Shown piece by piece: positions 17,552 through 27,028 of a DNA stretch of 51,242 nucleotides. Under the pieces are notes generated by a model. That model saw only the letters and a program-made list of their open reading frames with translations, made no database searches and had not been told where the DNA came from. Location of the stretch: contig SAAO01000032.1 of NCBI GenBank assembly GCA_009929375.1, forward strand, positions 1-51,242. Direction: 5' to 3'. Origin of the DNA: Bacteroidia bacterium. GTDB taxonomy: Bacteria; Bacteroidota; Bacteroidia; Bacteroidales; Paludibacteraceae. The stretch's first letter is position 1, and each line of letters opens with the position of its first letter. The translations under genes were made by a program, and so were the position numbers.

Positions 17552-18760
17552 ATGAATGCAACCCGCAAACCATCTGTCAAAAAGGTATTGCTGTATCTGC
17601 TGCTCGTTGTGGTAGTCGGTGCAGCTGTTTTTTTATTACTTCCTCAGAATTATTATGTTCACAGGGCGCTTATCTATCAGTTGCCCAAAATTCATCATTA
17701 TCAGATTTTCGAAAATAGAGAGGTGAAAGCCAACGATCCCAAACCATGGGAAATGGCTGAAAATGTGCATGAAAATCTGATTGCTGCACAGTTTGTCGAA
17801 GATTTTGCCCGATACGAATCTGTGGCTTTCCTGGTCATTAAAAACAATCGCATAATTTCCGAACAGTATTGGGACGATTATGGTCCGCAGAGTCTCAGCA
17901 ACTCATTCTCAATGTCGAAAAGCATTGTGTCGTTGCTGGTGGGTTGTGCTATCAGCGATGGCTTTATCGAAAGTGTGGATCAGCCTGTGAGCGACTTTCT
18001 GCCTGCATGGACTTCGTTCGATGGAAAAACGCTTACAATCAAAGATTTGCTTACTATGAGCGCAGGTGTAAAGTGGGACGAATCGCATAGTTCGCTTTTC
18101 TCCAAAACTACCGAAGCTTATTATGGAAAGGAGTTGTGGAAACTCACTCAGACCGAAGTTCTGGAAGCTCGTCCTGGCGAACATTTCAATTATCAGAGTG
18201 GTGTGACACAGATTCTGGCCTTTCTGCTTCAGAAAGCAACAGGAAAGAGTGTGTCGGAATATGCTTCTGAAAAAATATGGACGCCTATCAATGCTGAAGA
18301 GGATGCCCTCTGGTCGCTCGACAAAAAGGATGGTATGGAAAAAGCATATTGCTGTTTCAATACCAATGCCCGCGATTTTGCGCGCCTCGGTCAGTTGGTA
18401 CTTAATAATGGCAAATGGAATGGCCGGCAGGTGGTGGATTCTGCTTATATCCGCGAAGCCGTGACACCTGCTTCGTGGCTTAAGTTTACCCGAAAACTGA
18501 AACCCGGTGAAACTGTGACTCCTGATCCTGTTCCGAACCAGATTTATGGTTATCAGTTTTGGATTGTGAATTACAAAGGGCTTACGATACCTTATATGCG
18601 TGGTATTCTGGGACAGTACATTTTTGTGATTCCTGAACTCGATGCTGTGATTGTACGTCTCGGTCGCCTGCGCGACAAGGAATATGTTGTAGAGCAGAGT
18701 TATACCAAAGACATGGAAGTGTGGCTCGATGCAGGACTCGAAATTCTCAACAGAAACTAA
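17552..18760 (+). CDS. Membrane-anchored serine hydrolase (class C beta-lactamase / NylB-like family)
   Basis: The 402-residue protein starts with a membrane anchor (about residues 11-29, rich in Leu and Val), so the catalytic domain should face the periplasm. The nucleophile motif of the serine beta-lactamase/penicillin-binding fold is S120-M-S-K123 (in NSFSMSKSIVSLL). The second motif reads FNYQSGV, with Tyr-x-Ser as in 6-aminohexanoate-dimer-hydrolase-like members rather than the Tyr-x-Asn of AmpC. The segment YMRGILGQYIFVIPELD lies where the family's third motif is expected. I chose the ATG at 17552; a TTG two codons upstream is possible. The natural substrate is unknown, and nothing here implies antibiotic resistance. 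A hairpin terminator follows at 18781-18820. Confidence 0.85.
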   Translation: MNATRKPSVKKVLLYLLLVVVVGAAVFLLLPQNYYVHRALIYQLPKIHHYQIFENREVKANDPKPWEMAENVHENLIAAQFVEDFARYESVAFLVIKNNRIISEQYWDDYGPQSLSNSFSMSKSIVSLLVGCAISDGFIESVDQPVSDFLPAWTSFDGKTLTIKDLLTMSAGVKWDESHSSLFSKTTEAYYGKELWKLTQTEVLEARPGEHFNYQSGVTQILAFLLQKATGKSVSEYASEKIWTPINAEEDALWSLDKKDGMEKAYCCFNTNARDFARLGQLVLNNGKWNGRQVVDSAYIREAVTPASWLKFTRKLKPGETVTPDPVPNQIYGYQFWIVNYKGLTIPYMRGILGQYIFVIPELDAVIVRLGRLRDKEYVVEQSYTKDMEVWLDAGLEILNRN

Positions 18761-18780
18761 CCGTCGTTAGATACTGGACC

Positions 18781-18820
18781 AAAAAGGAATTTGTCCCAAT
18801 GTGGATAAATTCCTTTTTTT
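18781..18820 (+). terminator. Intrinsic terminator after the serine hydrolase gene
   Basis: The arms aaaaaggaattt (18781-18792) and aaattccttttt (18807-18818) are perfectly complementary and run into a T tract. Confidence 0.8.
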
Positions 18821-19181
18821 TGTGGAAAAATTTGGTTTTTTCATGCACAGTAGTTCAATGTGTTTTTCAACAACAGAATAAAGTTGTACTTTTGCGCAAA
18901 ATTTATCCGTGTACGCACACGGTATTTTTCAACCTTAAATTAAAGAGTTGTTTTTCAGATTGAAATTACAACTTGTCAAAATGCTTCATCCGATGTAAAA
19001 CCGGATATTTTACAGTTTTCTCAGACCAACTGAACAGACTGATATTTGTTGAAAAAATCACTTTTTTCGACATGTGCTTTGAGACTATTATTAGCCTCCG
19101 GTACCTTTATTTTGATTTTTCAGGAAGATTATTCCGAAACTTATACATAATTATAATTCTTTTAAAACTCAGAAATTTCTT
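18821..19181 (+). promoter_or_regulatory. Promoter and long leader upstream of uxaB
   Basis: No gene is supported in this 361-base stretch. A -7 element tacttttg (TAnnTTTG) lies at 18887-18894, giving a likely transcription start near 18901 and a leader of about 280 bases before the uxaB ATG. Just inside the transcript, ccgtgt (18907-18912) and acacgg (18917-18922) form a tight hairpin followed by tattttt, which looks like an early terminator. A second hairpin, gttgaaaaaa/ttttttcgac, spans 19048-19071. The layout suggests attenuation or another leader-based control of the galacturonate genes, but no known riboswitch was recognised. Confidence 0.5.
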
Positions 19182-20633
19182 ATGGAAAGATTAAACCGTT
19201 CTTCAGCCGGTATCACAAACACTTATCCGGAACGCATTATTCAGTTTGGCGAAGGAAATTTTCTTCGTGCATTTATCGATTGGATGGTGTATAATATGAA
19301 TCAGAAAGCAGATTTTAATTCGTCGGTAGTAGTGGTGCAACCTTTGCCAAACGGAATGATTGACATGCTGAACGAACAGGATGGACTTTATCACGTAAAT
19401 CTTCAGGGACTCGACAATGGAAATACCGTGAACAGTATTGAACTTATCGATGTGATAAGCCGTTCGCTGAATCCTTATTCTCAGTTTGAGGAATATCTGA
19501 AACTGGCAGAGCAACCCGAAATGCGTTTTGTGGTGTCGAATACTACCGAAGCGGGAATTGCTTTTGATCCGACCTGCAAACTGACCGATGCACCTGCATG
19601 TTCGTATCCCGGCAAACTTACGCAGCTTTTGTATCATCGTTTCAAAACTTTCGATGGTGCTGTCGATAAAGGATTGATTATTTTTCCCTGCGAGCTTATT
19701 TTCCACAATGGTACTGAACTGAAGAAAACCATTCGTCAGTATATTGAGTTGTGGCAGTTGGGCGAGGATTTTTCTAACTGGTTCGAAAATGCCTGCGGGG
19801 TTTATTCTACTTTGGTTGACCGTATTGTACCGGGTTATCCGCGCGAAACCATTTCGGAAATTCTGGAAAAAATTCAGATTGACGATAAACTGGTGGTGCA
19901 GGCTGAAATATTCCATTTGCTGGTAATTGAAGCACCCGAATCGGTTGCAGCAGAATTTCCTGCCCATAAAGCCGGACTCAATGTGCTTTTTGTGCCTGAC
20001 GAAAAACCATATCACGAACGAAAAGTTACTTTGCTCAATGGCCCGCACACTGTGTTGGCACCTGTCGCTTATCTTTCGGGACTAGATATTGTACGCGAAT
20101 GTCTGACCGATGAAGTGATTTCAAAATTCCTCCATCAGGTTATGTTCAACGAACTGATTGAAACGCTCGACTTGCCAAAAGAGGAGTTGAATAAATTTGC
20201 AAACGATGTGCTCGACCGCTTCAACAATCCTTTTGTGAAACACTATGTGACCAGCATTATGCTGAACTCGTTTCCGAAATTCAAAACGCGCGATTTACCC
20301 GGGTTGAAAATTTATCTCGAACGAAAAGGCAAACTTCCTGTTGGACTTGTGCTCGGACTGGCGGCTATCATTACTTATTACAAGGGAGGAAAACGTGGCG
20401 ATACAGAAATTGTTCCTAACGATGACAAAGCTATTCTCGATCTTCTGACTGAACTTTGGGCTACGAACAACATTCAGAAAGTGGCCGAAGGAGTGCTTGC
20501 GGCTGAATTTATCTGGGGCGAAAATCTCAATAATATCGCCGGACTTACCGATACAATTGTGTTGTATCTGAATATGATTCAGGAAAATGGAATGAAGAAG
20601 TCTGTAGAACTATTGATTGAACAAAAGGCGTAA
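19182..20633 (+). CDS. uxaB: Tagaturonate reductase (altronate oxidoreductase)
   Basis: UxaB reduces D-tagaturonate to D-altronate with NADH in the isomerase pathway of galacturonate catabolism. The 483-residue protein belongs to the long-chain mannitol dehydrogenase family. The nucleotide-binding N-terminus reads IIQFGEGNFLRAFIDWM near residues 14-30, and FVVSNTTEAGIAFDP and CELIFHNGTELKK mark the catalytic domain as the tagaturonate/UxaB type. The C-terminal domain contains RFNNPFVKHYVTSIMLNS near residues 346-363, including the conserved Lys and His region. The altronate dehydratase gene follows after about 250 bases of repeats, so the two carry out consecutive steps. The ATG at 19182 gives the standard start. 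Confidence 0.93.
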   Translation: MERLNRSSAGITNTYPERIIQFGEGNFLRAFIDWMVYNMNQKADFNSSVVVVQPLPNGMIDMLNEQDGLYHVNLQGLDNGNTVNSIELIDVISRSLNPYSQFEEYLKLAEQPEMRFVVSNTTEAGIAFDPTCKLTDAPACSYPGKLTQLLYHRFKTFDGAVDKGLIIFPCELIFHNGTELKKTIRQYIELWQLGEDFSNWFENACGVYSTLVDRIVPGYPRETISEILEKIQIDDKLVVQAEIFHLLVIEAPESVAAEFPAHKAGLNVLFVPDEKPYHERKVTLLNGPHTVLAPVAYLSGLDIVRECLTDEVISKFLHQVMFNELIETLDLPKEELNKFANDVLDRFNNPFVKHYVTSIMLNSFPKFKTRDLPGLKIYLERKGKLPVGLVLGLAAIITYYKGGKRGDTEIVPNDDKAILDLLTELWATNNIQKVAEGVLAAEFIWGENLNNIAGLTDTIVLYLNMIQENGMKKSVELLIEQKA

Positions 20634-20639
20634 CTATAT

Positions 20640-20880
20640 TTACAATTTTAGGATTTACAATTTAGGATTTGTGAGTTAGCTAATTCAATTCAACAAATCC
20701 GAAAACTTGAAACTCTGAAACTGTGAAACTCAATATTATAAACTACAAACTACGAATTACACAAATTACACGAATAAAAAACTCAGCGAATCCCGGTCAG
20801 GTATGTGTAATCTGTGTGCAACTCAAAACTCTGAAACCTGAAACTTTGAAACTCTGAACGCGAAACCCGAAACACAAAAT
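20640..20880. repeat. Repeat-filled spacer between uxaB and uxaA
   Basis: The spacer holds gaaacttgaaactctgaaac units (20698-20728 and 20825-20877) and a copy of the gaattacacaaattacacga phrase (about 20750-20825) related to the repeats at the left end of the window. No promoter of the TAnnTTTG type was found, so read-through from uxaB may drive uxaA. Confidence 0.7.
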
Positions 20881-20883
20881 AAC

Positions 20884-22368
20884 ATGAACATACTAAAAAT
20901 AAATCCTGCCGATAATGTGGCTGTGGCGCTCGAAGCAATGACTTCGGGAACTGTGCTGACAGTGGATGGCACTGAAATTACCCTGAATGCCGATATTCCA
21001 ATGGGGCATAAAATTGCCCTGACCGATATTGCCGAAAAGGAAAATGTAGTAAAATACGGTTATCCAATCGGTCATGCACGTGTGGCAATTCGTCGTGGCG
21101 ATTGGGTGAACGAAACAACGATCAAAACTAATCTCGAAGGTTTGCTCGATTATGAGTACAATCCGCAACAGGTGGAACTCGATATTCCCGACCGTCATCT
21201 GACTTTCAAAGGCTATCGTCGGGCAAACGCTGAAGTGGGAGTGAGGAACGAAATATGGTTGATTCCGACGGTTGGTTGTGTGAATGGAACTATCAACTCT
21301 CTGGCTGAAAAAATGCGTGCTGAAACCGGTTTGAAAGGTGTGGATGCGGTTGTGGCTTATCCGCACAATTATGGCTGCTCGCAACTTGGCGACGATCATG
21401 AAAATACCCGCAAAATTCTGCGTGACATGGTGCTTCATCCAAACGCCGGAGGTGTGTTGGTTGTGGGACTTGGCTGTGAAAACAATCAGGTAAAGGCGTT
21501 TCGTGAAATGCTCGGCGATTTCGACGAGAGTCGTATAAAGTTTATGGAAACGCAAAAAGTGGACGACGAATACGAAGAAGGAATGACTTTGCTGCGTGAA
21601 ATTTACGAAGTGGTATCGAAAGACGAACGAGTGGATGTACCATTGTCGGAACTGAAAATTGGTTTGAAATGTGGTGGCTCTGATGGTTTATCAGGAATCA
21701 CTGCCAATCCTTTACTTGGCGTTTTTTCCGACTTTCTGATTGCACAGGGCGGAAGTACAGTCCTCACCGAAGTACCCGAAATGTTTGGCGCCGAAACCAT
21801 TTTGATGAATCGCTGCGTGAACCGTAATATGTTCGACAAAACAGTGTTTCTCATAAACGATTTTAAGGACTATTTTATGCGCAACAATCAGCCTGTGTAC
21901 GAAAATCCTTCGCCGGGAAACAAAGCCGGAGGAATTTCAACACTGGAGGAAAAATCGTTGGGTTGTACACAAAAATGTGGTAAAGCACTTGTAAAAGATG
22001 TGCTTCAGTATGGCGAACGCATAAGCACCAAAGGGCTGAATCTGCTCAGCGCACCCGGAAACGATCTTGTAGCTGCTACCGCGCTTGGTGCAAGTGGCTG
22101 TCATATGGTTCTTTTTACAACCGGAAGAGGAACTCCGTTTGGTAGTTTTGTGCCAACTATGAAAATATCAACCAACACAGCACTCTTTAACCGAAAAGGC
22201 AGCTGGATTGACTTCAACGCCGGAACTATTGTGGAACACGAAACCATCGAAGAGGTGAACGAGCGCTTTATTAATTACCTTATAGATGTGGCCAGTGGAG
22301 AATTAGTGAACAATGAAAAGAAGAATTATCGGGAAATTGCAATTTTCAAAACAGGAGTAACTTTATAA
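20884..22368 (+). CDS. uxaA: Altronate dehydratase
   Basis: UxaA dehydrates D-altronate to 2-keto-3-deoxygluconate, which then joins the KDG pathway. The 494-residue protein has the two expected parts. An N-terminal SAF domain (about residues 1-95) contains IPMGHKIALTDIAEKENV. The catalytic domain begins near residue 110 with RANAEVGVRNEIWLIPTVGCVN and includes HNYGCSQLGDDHENT, GLKCGGSDGLSGITANP and the C-terminal ATALGASGCHMVLFTTGRGTP (shortened here to its key parts: Cys, Gly and Thr-rich loop). These cysteine-bearing motifs bind the metal needed for activity. Together with uxaB it shows growth on galacturonate, typically from pectin. UxaC and KDG kinase are not in the window. Confidence 0.95.
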   Translation: MNILKINPADNVAVALEAMTSGTVLTVDGTEITLNADIPMGHKIALTDIAEKENVVKYGYPIGHARVAIRRGDWVNETTIKTNLEGLLDYEYNPQQVELDIPDRHLTFKGYRRANAEVGVRNEIWLIPTVGCVNGTINSLAEKMRAETGLKGVDAVVAYPHNYGCSQLGDDHENTRKILRDMVLHPNAGGVLVVGLGCENNQVKAFREMLGDFDESRIKFMETQKVDDEYEEGMTLLREIYEVVSKDERVDVPLSELKIGLKCGGSDGLSGITANPLLGVFSDFLIAQGGSTVLTEVPEMFGAETILMNRCVNRNMFDKTVFLINDFKDYFMRNNQPVYENPSPGNKAGGISTLEEKSLGCTQKCGKALVKDVLQYGERISTKGLNLLSAPGNDLVAATALGASGCHMVLFTTGRGTPFGSFVPTMKISTNTALFNRKGSWIDFNAGTIVEHETIEEVNERFINYLIDVASGELVNNEKKNYREIAIFKTGVTL

Positions 22369-22384
22369 CCTGAAAAAATTAATG

Positions 22385-22420
22385 AAAAACGGGCTTCTCC
22401 TGCGGGAAAAGTCCGTTTTT
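22385..22420 (+). terminator. Intrinsic terminator after uxaA
   Basis: The arms at 22385-22396 (aaaaacgggctt) and 22409-22420 (aagtccgttttt) pair over 12 bases with one G-U wobble, with a further ctcc/ggga pair inside. It ends in T residues immediately before the next promoter. Confidence 0.8.
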
Positions 22421-22424
22421 GTTC

Positions 22425-22432
22425 TATATTTG
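22425..22432 (+). promoter_or_regulatory. Predicted -7 promoter element for the hybrid two-component gene
   Basis: The sequence tatatttg matches TAnnTTTG, 68 bases before the ATG at 22500 and just after the uxaA terminator, so the regulator is transcribed independently. Confidence 0.6.
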
Positions 22433-22499
22433 CAAATAATCAGACAATTACAACAGCTGACATCTTACTTTAATACTATAGTTAAAACGAAAAACAGGA

Positions 22500-25400
22500 A
22501 TGAGGAAGTTATTTTGGGTTTTCATGGTTTTGTGCTTTGCATTTCCGGCAGTTTCTGCTCAGGAAAATGTCACTTTTCAACATTATTCGGTCGAAAATGG
22601 TTTGTCGCAAAATACCGTTATGGCCATTATGCAGGATCGTAAAGGCTTTATGTGGTTTGGAACCTGGGATGGACTGAATAAGTTCGACGGGTACGAATTT
22701 ACGATTTATAAGTCGCATGCCGGCGATCATAGTAACATTGCCACGAACCGTATTGATTATATTCACGAGGACAAGTTTGGTTATATCTGGTTTCAGACTT
22801 ACGACGGAAAAATTCATCGTTTCGATACGGGAACAGAGCAGTTCTACAGCTTACCTTATTCCACCAATCGCTTCAATTACAGTGTGGAACGTGACAAACG
22901 TTTTATTGAAACTTCTAGCGGCGAACTCTGGATTGCAACCAACGATATTGGAGCCGTCAGAGTAGTGACAGACCCTTCCACAGGCCTTATCCGGACTTTT
23001 GAATACTCGAGTATTTCGAATAATCAGATTCAGAGTAATCATGTGAATTTTGTTTTCGAGGATAAACAGAAAAATATATGGTTAGGTACTCAAAAAGGCT
23101 TATACAGCGTTAATCCTGCAAATAATCAGATAAAAAGTTATTTTCCGGGTAAAGAAGAAGATACCGAAAGTTCGTTTTTAGCTGTGCATCAAACAGCCGA
23201 CAGAATATGGTTCGGCGATCATCGGGGCATTTTGTGGAGTTTTTCGGGTCGTACAAATAAATTTGAGAAAATTCAGCTTGCGGCTGGTACACGAATTACT
23301 GATATTGCGAGTGTAGGAAATTCCCACCTGATTGTCACAACCGCGCATGCCGGATTTTTTGTGTATTCAGTGAAAAACAGAGCTTTCTCAGAATTCAAAA
23401 AAAATAATTCAGCCGCATTACTTACCAATAATTTTATTTCGGTGACAGTCGATAGCTACGGCATTGCCTGGCTCGAAACCGATCAGCCCGGAGTTTGTCG
23501 TTACCGTCTGTCGGACAATAGCGTGAAGCATTTTCGTCCCAAAACCGATGCGGTTAGCCGTATTTCGGTTTTACCCAATTTTATTGTGTACGAAGATGTC
23601 AAAAAACGACTATGGATAAATCCTCAGGGAGGAGGTTTTTCGCGTTACAACCGTCAGACCGATATGCTGGAATATTTCTATAATGAGCCCGGTGACCCGA
23701 CCAGTCGTTTTTCGAATATCATTCACTCTGTATATTCCGACAATAAAGGAAATTTGTGGATGTGCACCTATAACAAAGGACTTGATAAAGTTAGTTTCTA
23801 CACTCCCCAATTTCGTCTGTCGAAGCCAAACAAAGAGCTGAATACACTTACTTCTAATGAAATAAGGGCTTTCTCTCAATTGTCGAACGGAAACATTGTG
23901 ATGGCAACCAAAGATGGTACCATTCGTTTTTTTGATAGCAAGTACAGAGACCTTGGAGTACTTTCATCAAACGGGAAACTGAATTCCGGTGCAAAAATTA
24001 CTGATCTTGCCTATTGTATTTTTGAAGATAATCATAAGAATGTGTGGATAGGGACAAAAGGAGGTGGCTTGTTGAAGCTTATACCAAAAACAGATTCTCC
24101 TGCAGCACCGTCTTATGAAATTCAGCGCTTTCTGAATAATCCACTTGACAACAACAGCCTGTCGAATGATAATGTGTACAGCATTATTCAGGACAAATCG
24201 GGGAGGATACTTGTAGGTACTTTTGGAGGTGGACTGAATGTGGTGACCGAAGCAAACGGAAAAGTGAGTTTTCTGAATTACAAAAATAAACTTTCCACAT
24301 ATCCTATCAATACGTGCTCAAAAGTACGTCACCTTCTGCTTGATACTGAAAATACGCTTTGGGTAGCCACTGCAAATGGTTTGTTGCAGATTGATAATTT
24401 TATGACTCCCAAGATGAAGGAGTTTTATATCGAAAAATTGCCAAATGTGGCAAATAGTTTGAGCAATAATGATGTCCATTATCTTCACATCGATAAAAAG
24501 AAACAGTTGTGGATAGGGACGTTTGGAGGTGGTTTGAATAAACTTGAAAAAAAAGCTAGCGATAAAAGTATAGCGCTTTTTACAAATTATTCAGCCCGTA
24601 ATGGTTTGTCGAATGATATTGTGTTGAGTATCAGAGAAGATAAGAATGGACATTTATGGTTAAGTTCCGAAAACAGTATTTCACGTTTCGATCCGGAAAA
24701 TGTGTTTTTTCAGAATTATGACATGTTCAACGGAATTGAAAATGCACATTTTTCCGAAGCTGCCAGTTTAAAAACACGTTCGGGCGAAATTCTTTTTGGT
24801 AGCAACAAGGGATATTATATTTTTAATCCGTCGAAAATTAAACCCAGCACTGAGACGCCTCCGGTGGAATTCACGCGTTTTCAGCTTTTTAATAATAATG
24901 TGGAGATTGGAGAAAAGAATTCACCGCTGAAAAAAAGTATTGGTACAGTCGATATGATCGAGCTGACACATAAACAATCGGTTTTCAGTATTGAATATGT
25001 AGCGCTCGACTATTCGAATCCCGATAAAATTCAATATGCATTTATGCTTGAGAATTTTGAGAAGGACTGGAACTATGTACATAACCAGCGTAAAGCCACT
25101 TACACAAACCTTCCGCGCGGTACTTATTATTTTAAGGTAAAATCAACCAACAACGAAGGCGTGTGGGTTGAAAATGAAAAAGTGTTGAAAATTAAAATAT
25201 TACCATCATTTTGGGAAACTTCGCTGGCATTTTTCCTGTACTTTGTGTTGTTTGTTTTGCTGCTTTATGCTGTGTATTATCTGACCAATATGTACTCGAA
25301 ACTCAAAAACGAGGTTGTGATTGAACAAAAGGTAATCGATATAAAACTTAGATTTTTCACGAATATTTCGCACGAATTACGCACTCCGCTTACCCTGATA

Positions 25401-26903
25401 CTCGGTCCCGTGGAAAATATTCTGAATACTGAACGAATAAGCGATAGTGCACGTGAGCAGTTGAAAGTTGTACAGGGTAATGCCGACCGAATGTTGCGCC
25501 TGATCAATCAGATTCTGGACTTCAGAAAAATTCAGAACAAAAAAATGCGTCTGAAAATTCAACCCACACGTTTCGACAGGCTTATAACCCAGATTTGTTC
25601 CAACTTCAGCAAGGAAGCAATGGATAAAAATATAGGTTTCAAGGTCATCAACAATGCCGGCGATGTGGTTTTGTGGGTCGATCGTGATAAAACAGATATT
25701 ATTTTATATAATCTTCTTTCGAATGCATTTAAATATACACCCGAAGGAAAACGTATAGAGGTGAGAATTGAAAAAGCTCCTAACAATCAGGATATTCAGG
25801 TAAAAGTAATCGATCAGGGAATAGGAATTCCACGCGAAAAACGAAGCTTCCTTTTCGAAAGATTTACATCGGCTAATGAAATTAATTCGCTTGGTAGTCA
25901 GCGTGGTACAGGTATCGGACTGAATCTGGTAAAAGAGCTGGTGGATTTGCACAAAGGACTAATCGAAGTGGATAGTGAACCTGGTAAGGGAACTGTTTTC
26001 ACCGTAACCTTCATGCACGGAAAAGAGCATTTTGGCAACGATGTGGATTTTGTGGTGGAAGATGAAACGGAAACAGCCGAAGATCAGAATGTACATAAAA
26101 GCACGCTTGAGGAGCTGGAGAACTTCGTTTCGACAAAGGAAGCGCCACTGGTACTTGTGGTGGAGGATAATGATGATATGCGTAACTTTTTGCAGAAAAT
26201 TCTGCACAAAAGATACAGAGTGGAAACAGCGAACGATGGTGAAAGTGGTTGGGATATGGTTCAGAAACTCATTCCGGATTTGGTTATCAGCGACCTGATG
26301 ATGCCGAATATGGATGGTTTGCAGTTGACGGAATTGATGAAAAATAACGATCATAGCAGTCATATACCTGTGATTTTGCTCACAGCCAAATCGGCTATAG
26401 AGAGTCGTCTTCAGGCCATGAAGTCGGGTGCCGACGATTATGTAACCAAGCCATTTAGTCCGGTATTGCTCGAAGCGCGTGTCGAAAATATACTCGAACA
26501 GCGCAAGCGTCTTCAGGATCGTTATCGCAGACACTTGCTTGAGCTTGAGCCTACAAAAGTTGAAATGGCCTCTCAGGACGAAATTTTCCTGGCCAAATTG
26601 CTGAATTTCATGGAGAAAAATATCGACAATAGCGAACTAACTGTGGAAGATATGGTTTCGGAAATGGCATATGGACGCACAGTGTTTTTCAATAAACTGA
26701 AGGGACTTACCGGTTTAGCACCGATTGAATTTATACGTGAACTTCGAATAAAACGAGCTGCGCAACTCCTGAAATCGGGTGAGTACAATGTGTCGCAGGT
26801 AACTTACATGGTGGGAATGAGCGATTCGCGCTATTTCAGCAAATGTTTCAAAAAAGTGTATGGCATGACTCCTTCGGAATATAAGAAAAGTCTGGAGGAA
26901 TAA
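22500..26903 (+). CDS. Hybrid two-component system regulator (sensor, kinase, receiver and AraC in one protein)
   Basis: This 1467-residue protein is a Bacteroidota hybrid two-component system (HTCS), an inner-membrane sensor that binds oligosaccharides in the periplasm and activates polysaccharide-use genes. A signal peptide (about residues 1-20, ending VSAQ) is followed by two seven-bladed propellers made of regulator-propeller repeats (motifs such as GLSQNTVMAIMQDRKGFMW and WIGTFGGGLNKL). A Y_Y_Y domain spans about residues 815-900, and a membrane helix about 907-930. The HisKA domain carries H958 (ISHELRTPL), then the ATPase domain (GIGIPREKRSFLFERF; GTGIGLNLVKELV). The receiver domain has D1265 (DLVISDLMMPNMDG), and a C-terminal AraC-type DNA-binding domain starts near residue 1368. 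All catalytic residues are present. Its position next to uxaBA suggests a pectin- or galacturonide-type ligand, but that is inference; no SusC/SusD pair is in the window. Confidence 0.95.
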   Translation: MRKLFWVFMVLCFAFPAVSAQENVTFQHYSVENGLSQNTVMAIMQDRKGFMWFGTWDGLNKFDGYEFTIYKSHAGDHSNIATNRIDYIHEDKFGYIWFQTYDGKIHRFDTGTEQFYSLPYSTNRFNYSVERDKRFIETSSGELWIATNDIGAVRVVTDPSTGLIRTFEYSSISNNQIQSNHVNFVFEDKQKNIWLGTQKGLYSVNPANNQIKSYFPGKEEDTESSFLAVHQTADRIWFGDHRGILWSFSGRTNKFEKIQLAAGTRITDIASVGNSHLIVTTAHAGFFVYSVKNRAFSEFKKNNSAALLTNNFISVTVDSYGIAWLETDQPGVCRYRLSDNSVKHFRPKTDAVSRISVLPNFIVYEDVKKRLWINPQGGGFSRYNRQTDMLEYFYNEPGDPTSRFSNIIHSVYSDNKGNLWMCTYNKGLDKVSFYTPQFRLSKPNKELNTLTSNEIRAFSQLSNGNIVMATKDGTIRFFDSKYRDLGVLSSNGKLNSGAKITDLAYCIFEDNHKNVWIGTKGGGLLKLIPKTDSPAAPSYEIQRFLNNPLDNNSLSNDNVYSIIQDKSGRILVGTFGGGLNVVTEANGKVSFLNYKNKLSTYPINTCSKVRHLLLDTENTLWVATANGLLQIDNFMTPKMKEFYIEKLPNVANSLSNNDVHYLHIDKKKQLWIGTFGGGLNKLEKKASDKSIALFTNYSARNGLSNDIVLSIREDKNGHLWLSSENSISRFDPENVFFQNYDMFNGIENAHFSEAASLKTRSGEILFGSNKGYYIFNPSKIKPSTETPPVEFTRFQLFNNNVEIGEKNSPLKKSIGTVDMIELTHKQSVFSIEYVALDYSNPDKIQYAFMLENFEKDWNYVHNQRKATYTNLPRGTYYFKVKSTNNEGVWVENEKVLKIKILPSFWETSLAFFLYFVLFVLLLYAVYYLTNMYSKLKNEVVIEQKVIDIKLRFFTNISHELRTPLTLILGPVENILNTERISDSAREQLKVVQGNADRMLRLINQILDFRKIQNKKMRLKIQPTRFDRLITQICSNFSKEAMDKNIGFKVINNAGDVVLWVDRDKTDIILYNLLSNAFKYTPEGKRIEVRIEKAPNNQDIQVKVIDQGIGIPREKRSFLFERFTSANEINSLGSQRGTGIGLNLVKELVDLHKGLIEVDSEPGKGTVFTVTFMHGKEHFGNDVDFVVEDETETAEDQNVHKSTLEELENFVSTKEAPLVLVVEDNDDMRNFLQKILHKRYRVETANDGESGWDMVQKLIPDLVISDLMMPNMDGLQLTELMKNNDHSSHIPVILLTAKSAIESRLQAMKSGADDYVTKPFSPVLLEARVENILEQRKRLQDRYRRHLLELEPTKVEMASQDEIFLAKLLNFMEKNIDNSELTVEDMVSEMAYGRTVFFNKLKGLTGLAPIEFIRELRIKRAAQLLKSGEYNVSQVTYMVGMSDSRYFSKCFKKVYGMTPSEYKKSLEE

Positions 26904-26935
26904 GTCAAAAGTGTTCCTTGATCAATAATCAGAAT

Positions 26936-27000
26936 GCAAATTGCGCAAGTTTTCAATAAATAACTACAATTAATTATTTGTGAAAATTTGCGCAATTTGC
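26936..27000. terminator. Long hairpin between convergent genes
   Basis: Arms at 26936-26955 and 26981-27000 are 20 bases long and complementary except for one position (core gcaaattgcgcaa). It lies between the converging HTCS and Mur ligase genes, so a bidirectional terminator is plausible. There is no strong T tract, and the gcgcaaattgcg core also resembles the dispersed repeat phrases. Confidence 0.5.
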
Positions 27001-27028
27001 GTTCTAAAAAATACCTTAGAATCTGTTA

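Noticed and set aside
17552-18760. Calling this a beta-lactamase
   Set aside because: The second motif is Tyr-x-Ser, as in NylB-like hydrolases, and the protein is membrane-anchored; the substrate cannot be inferred.
22382-22642. Small frame of 86 residues between uxaA and the HTCS
   Set aside because: It starts inside the uxaA terminator and overlaps the HTCS N-terminus in another frame.
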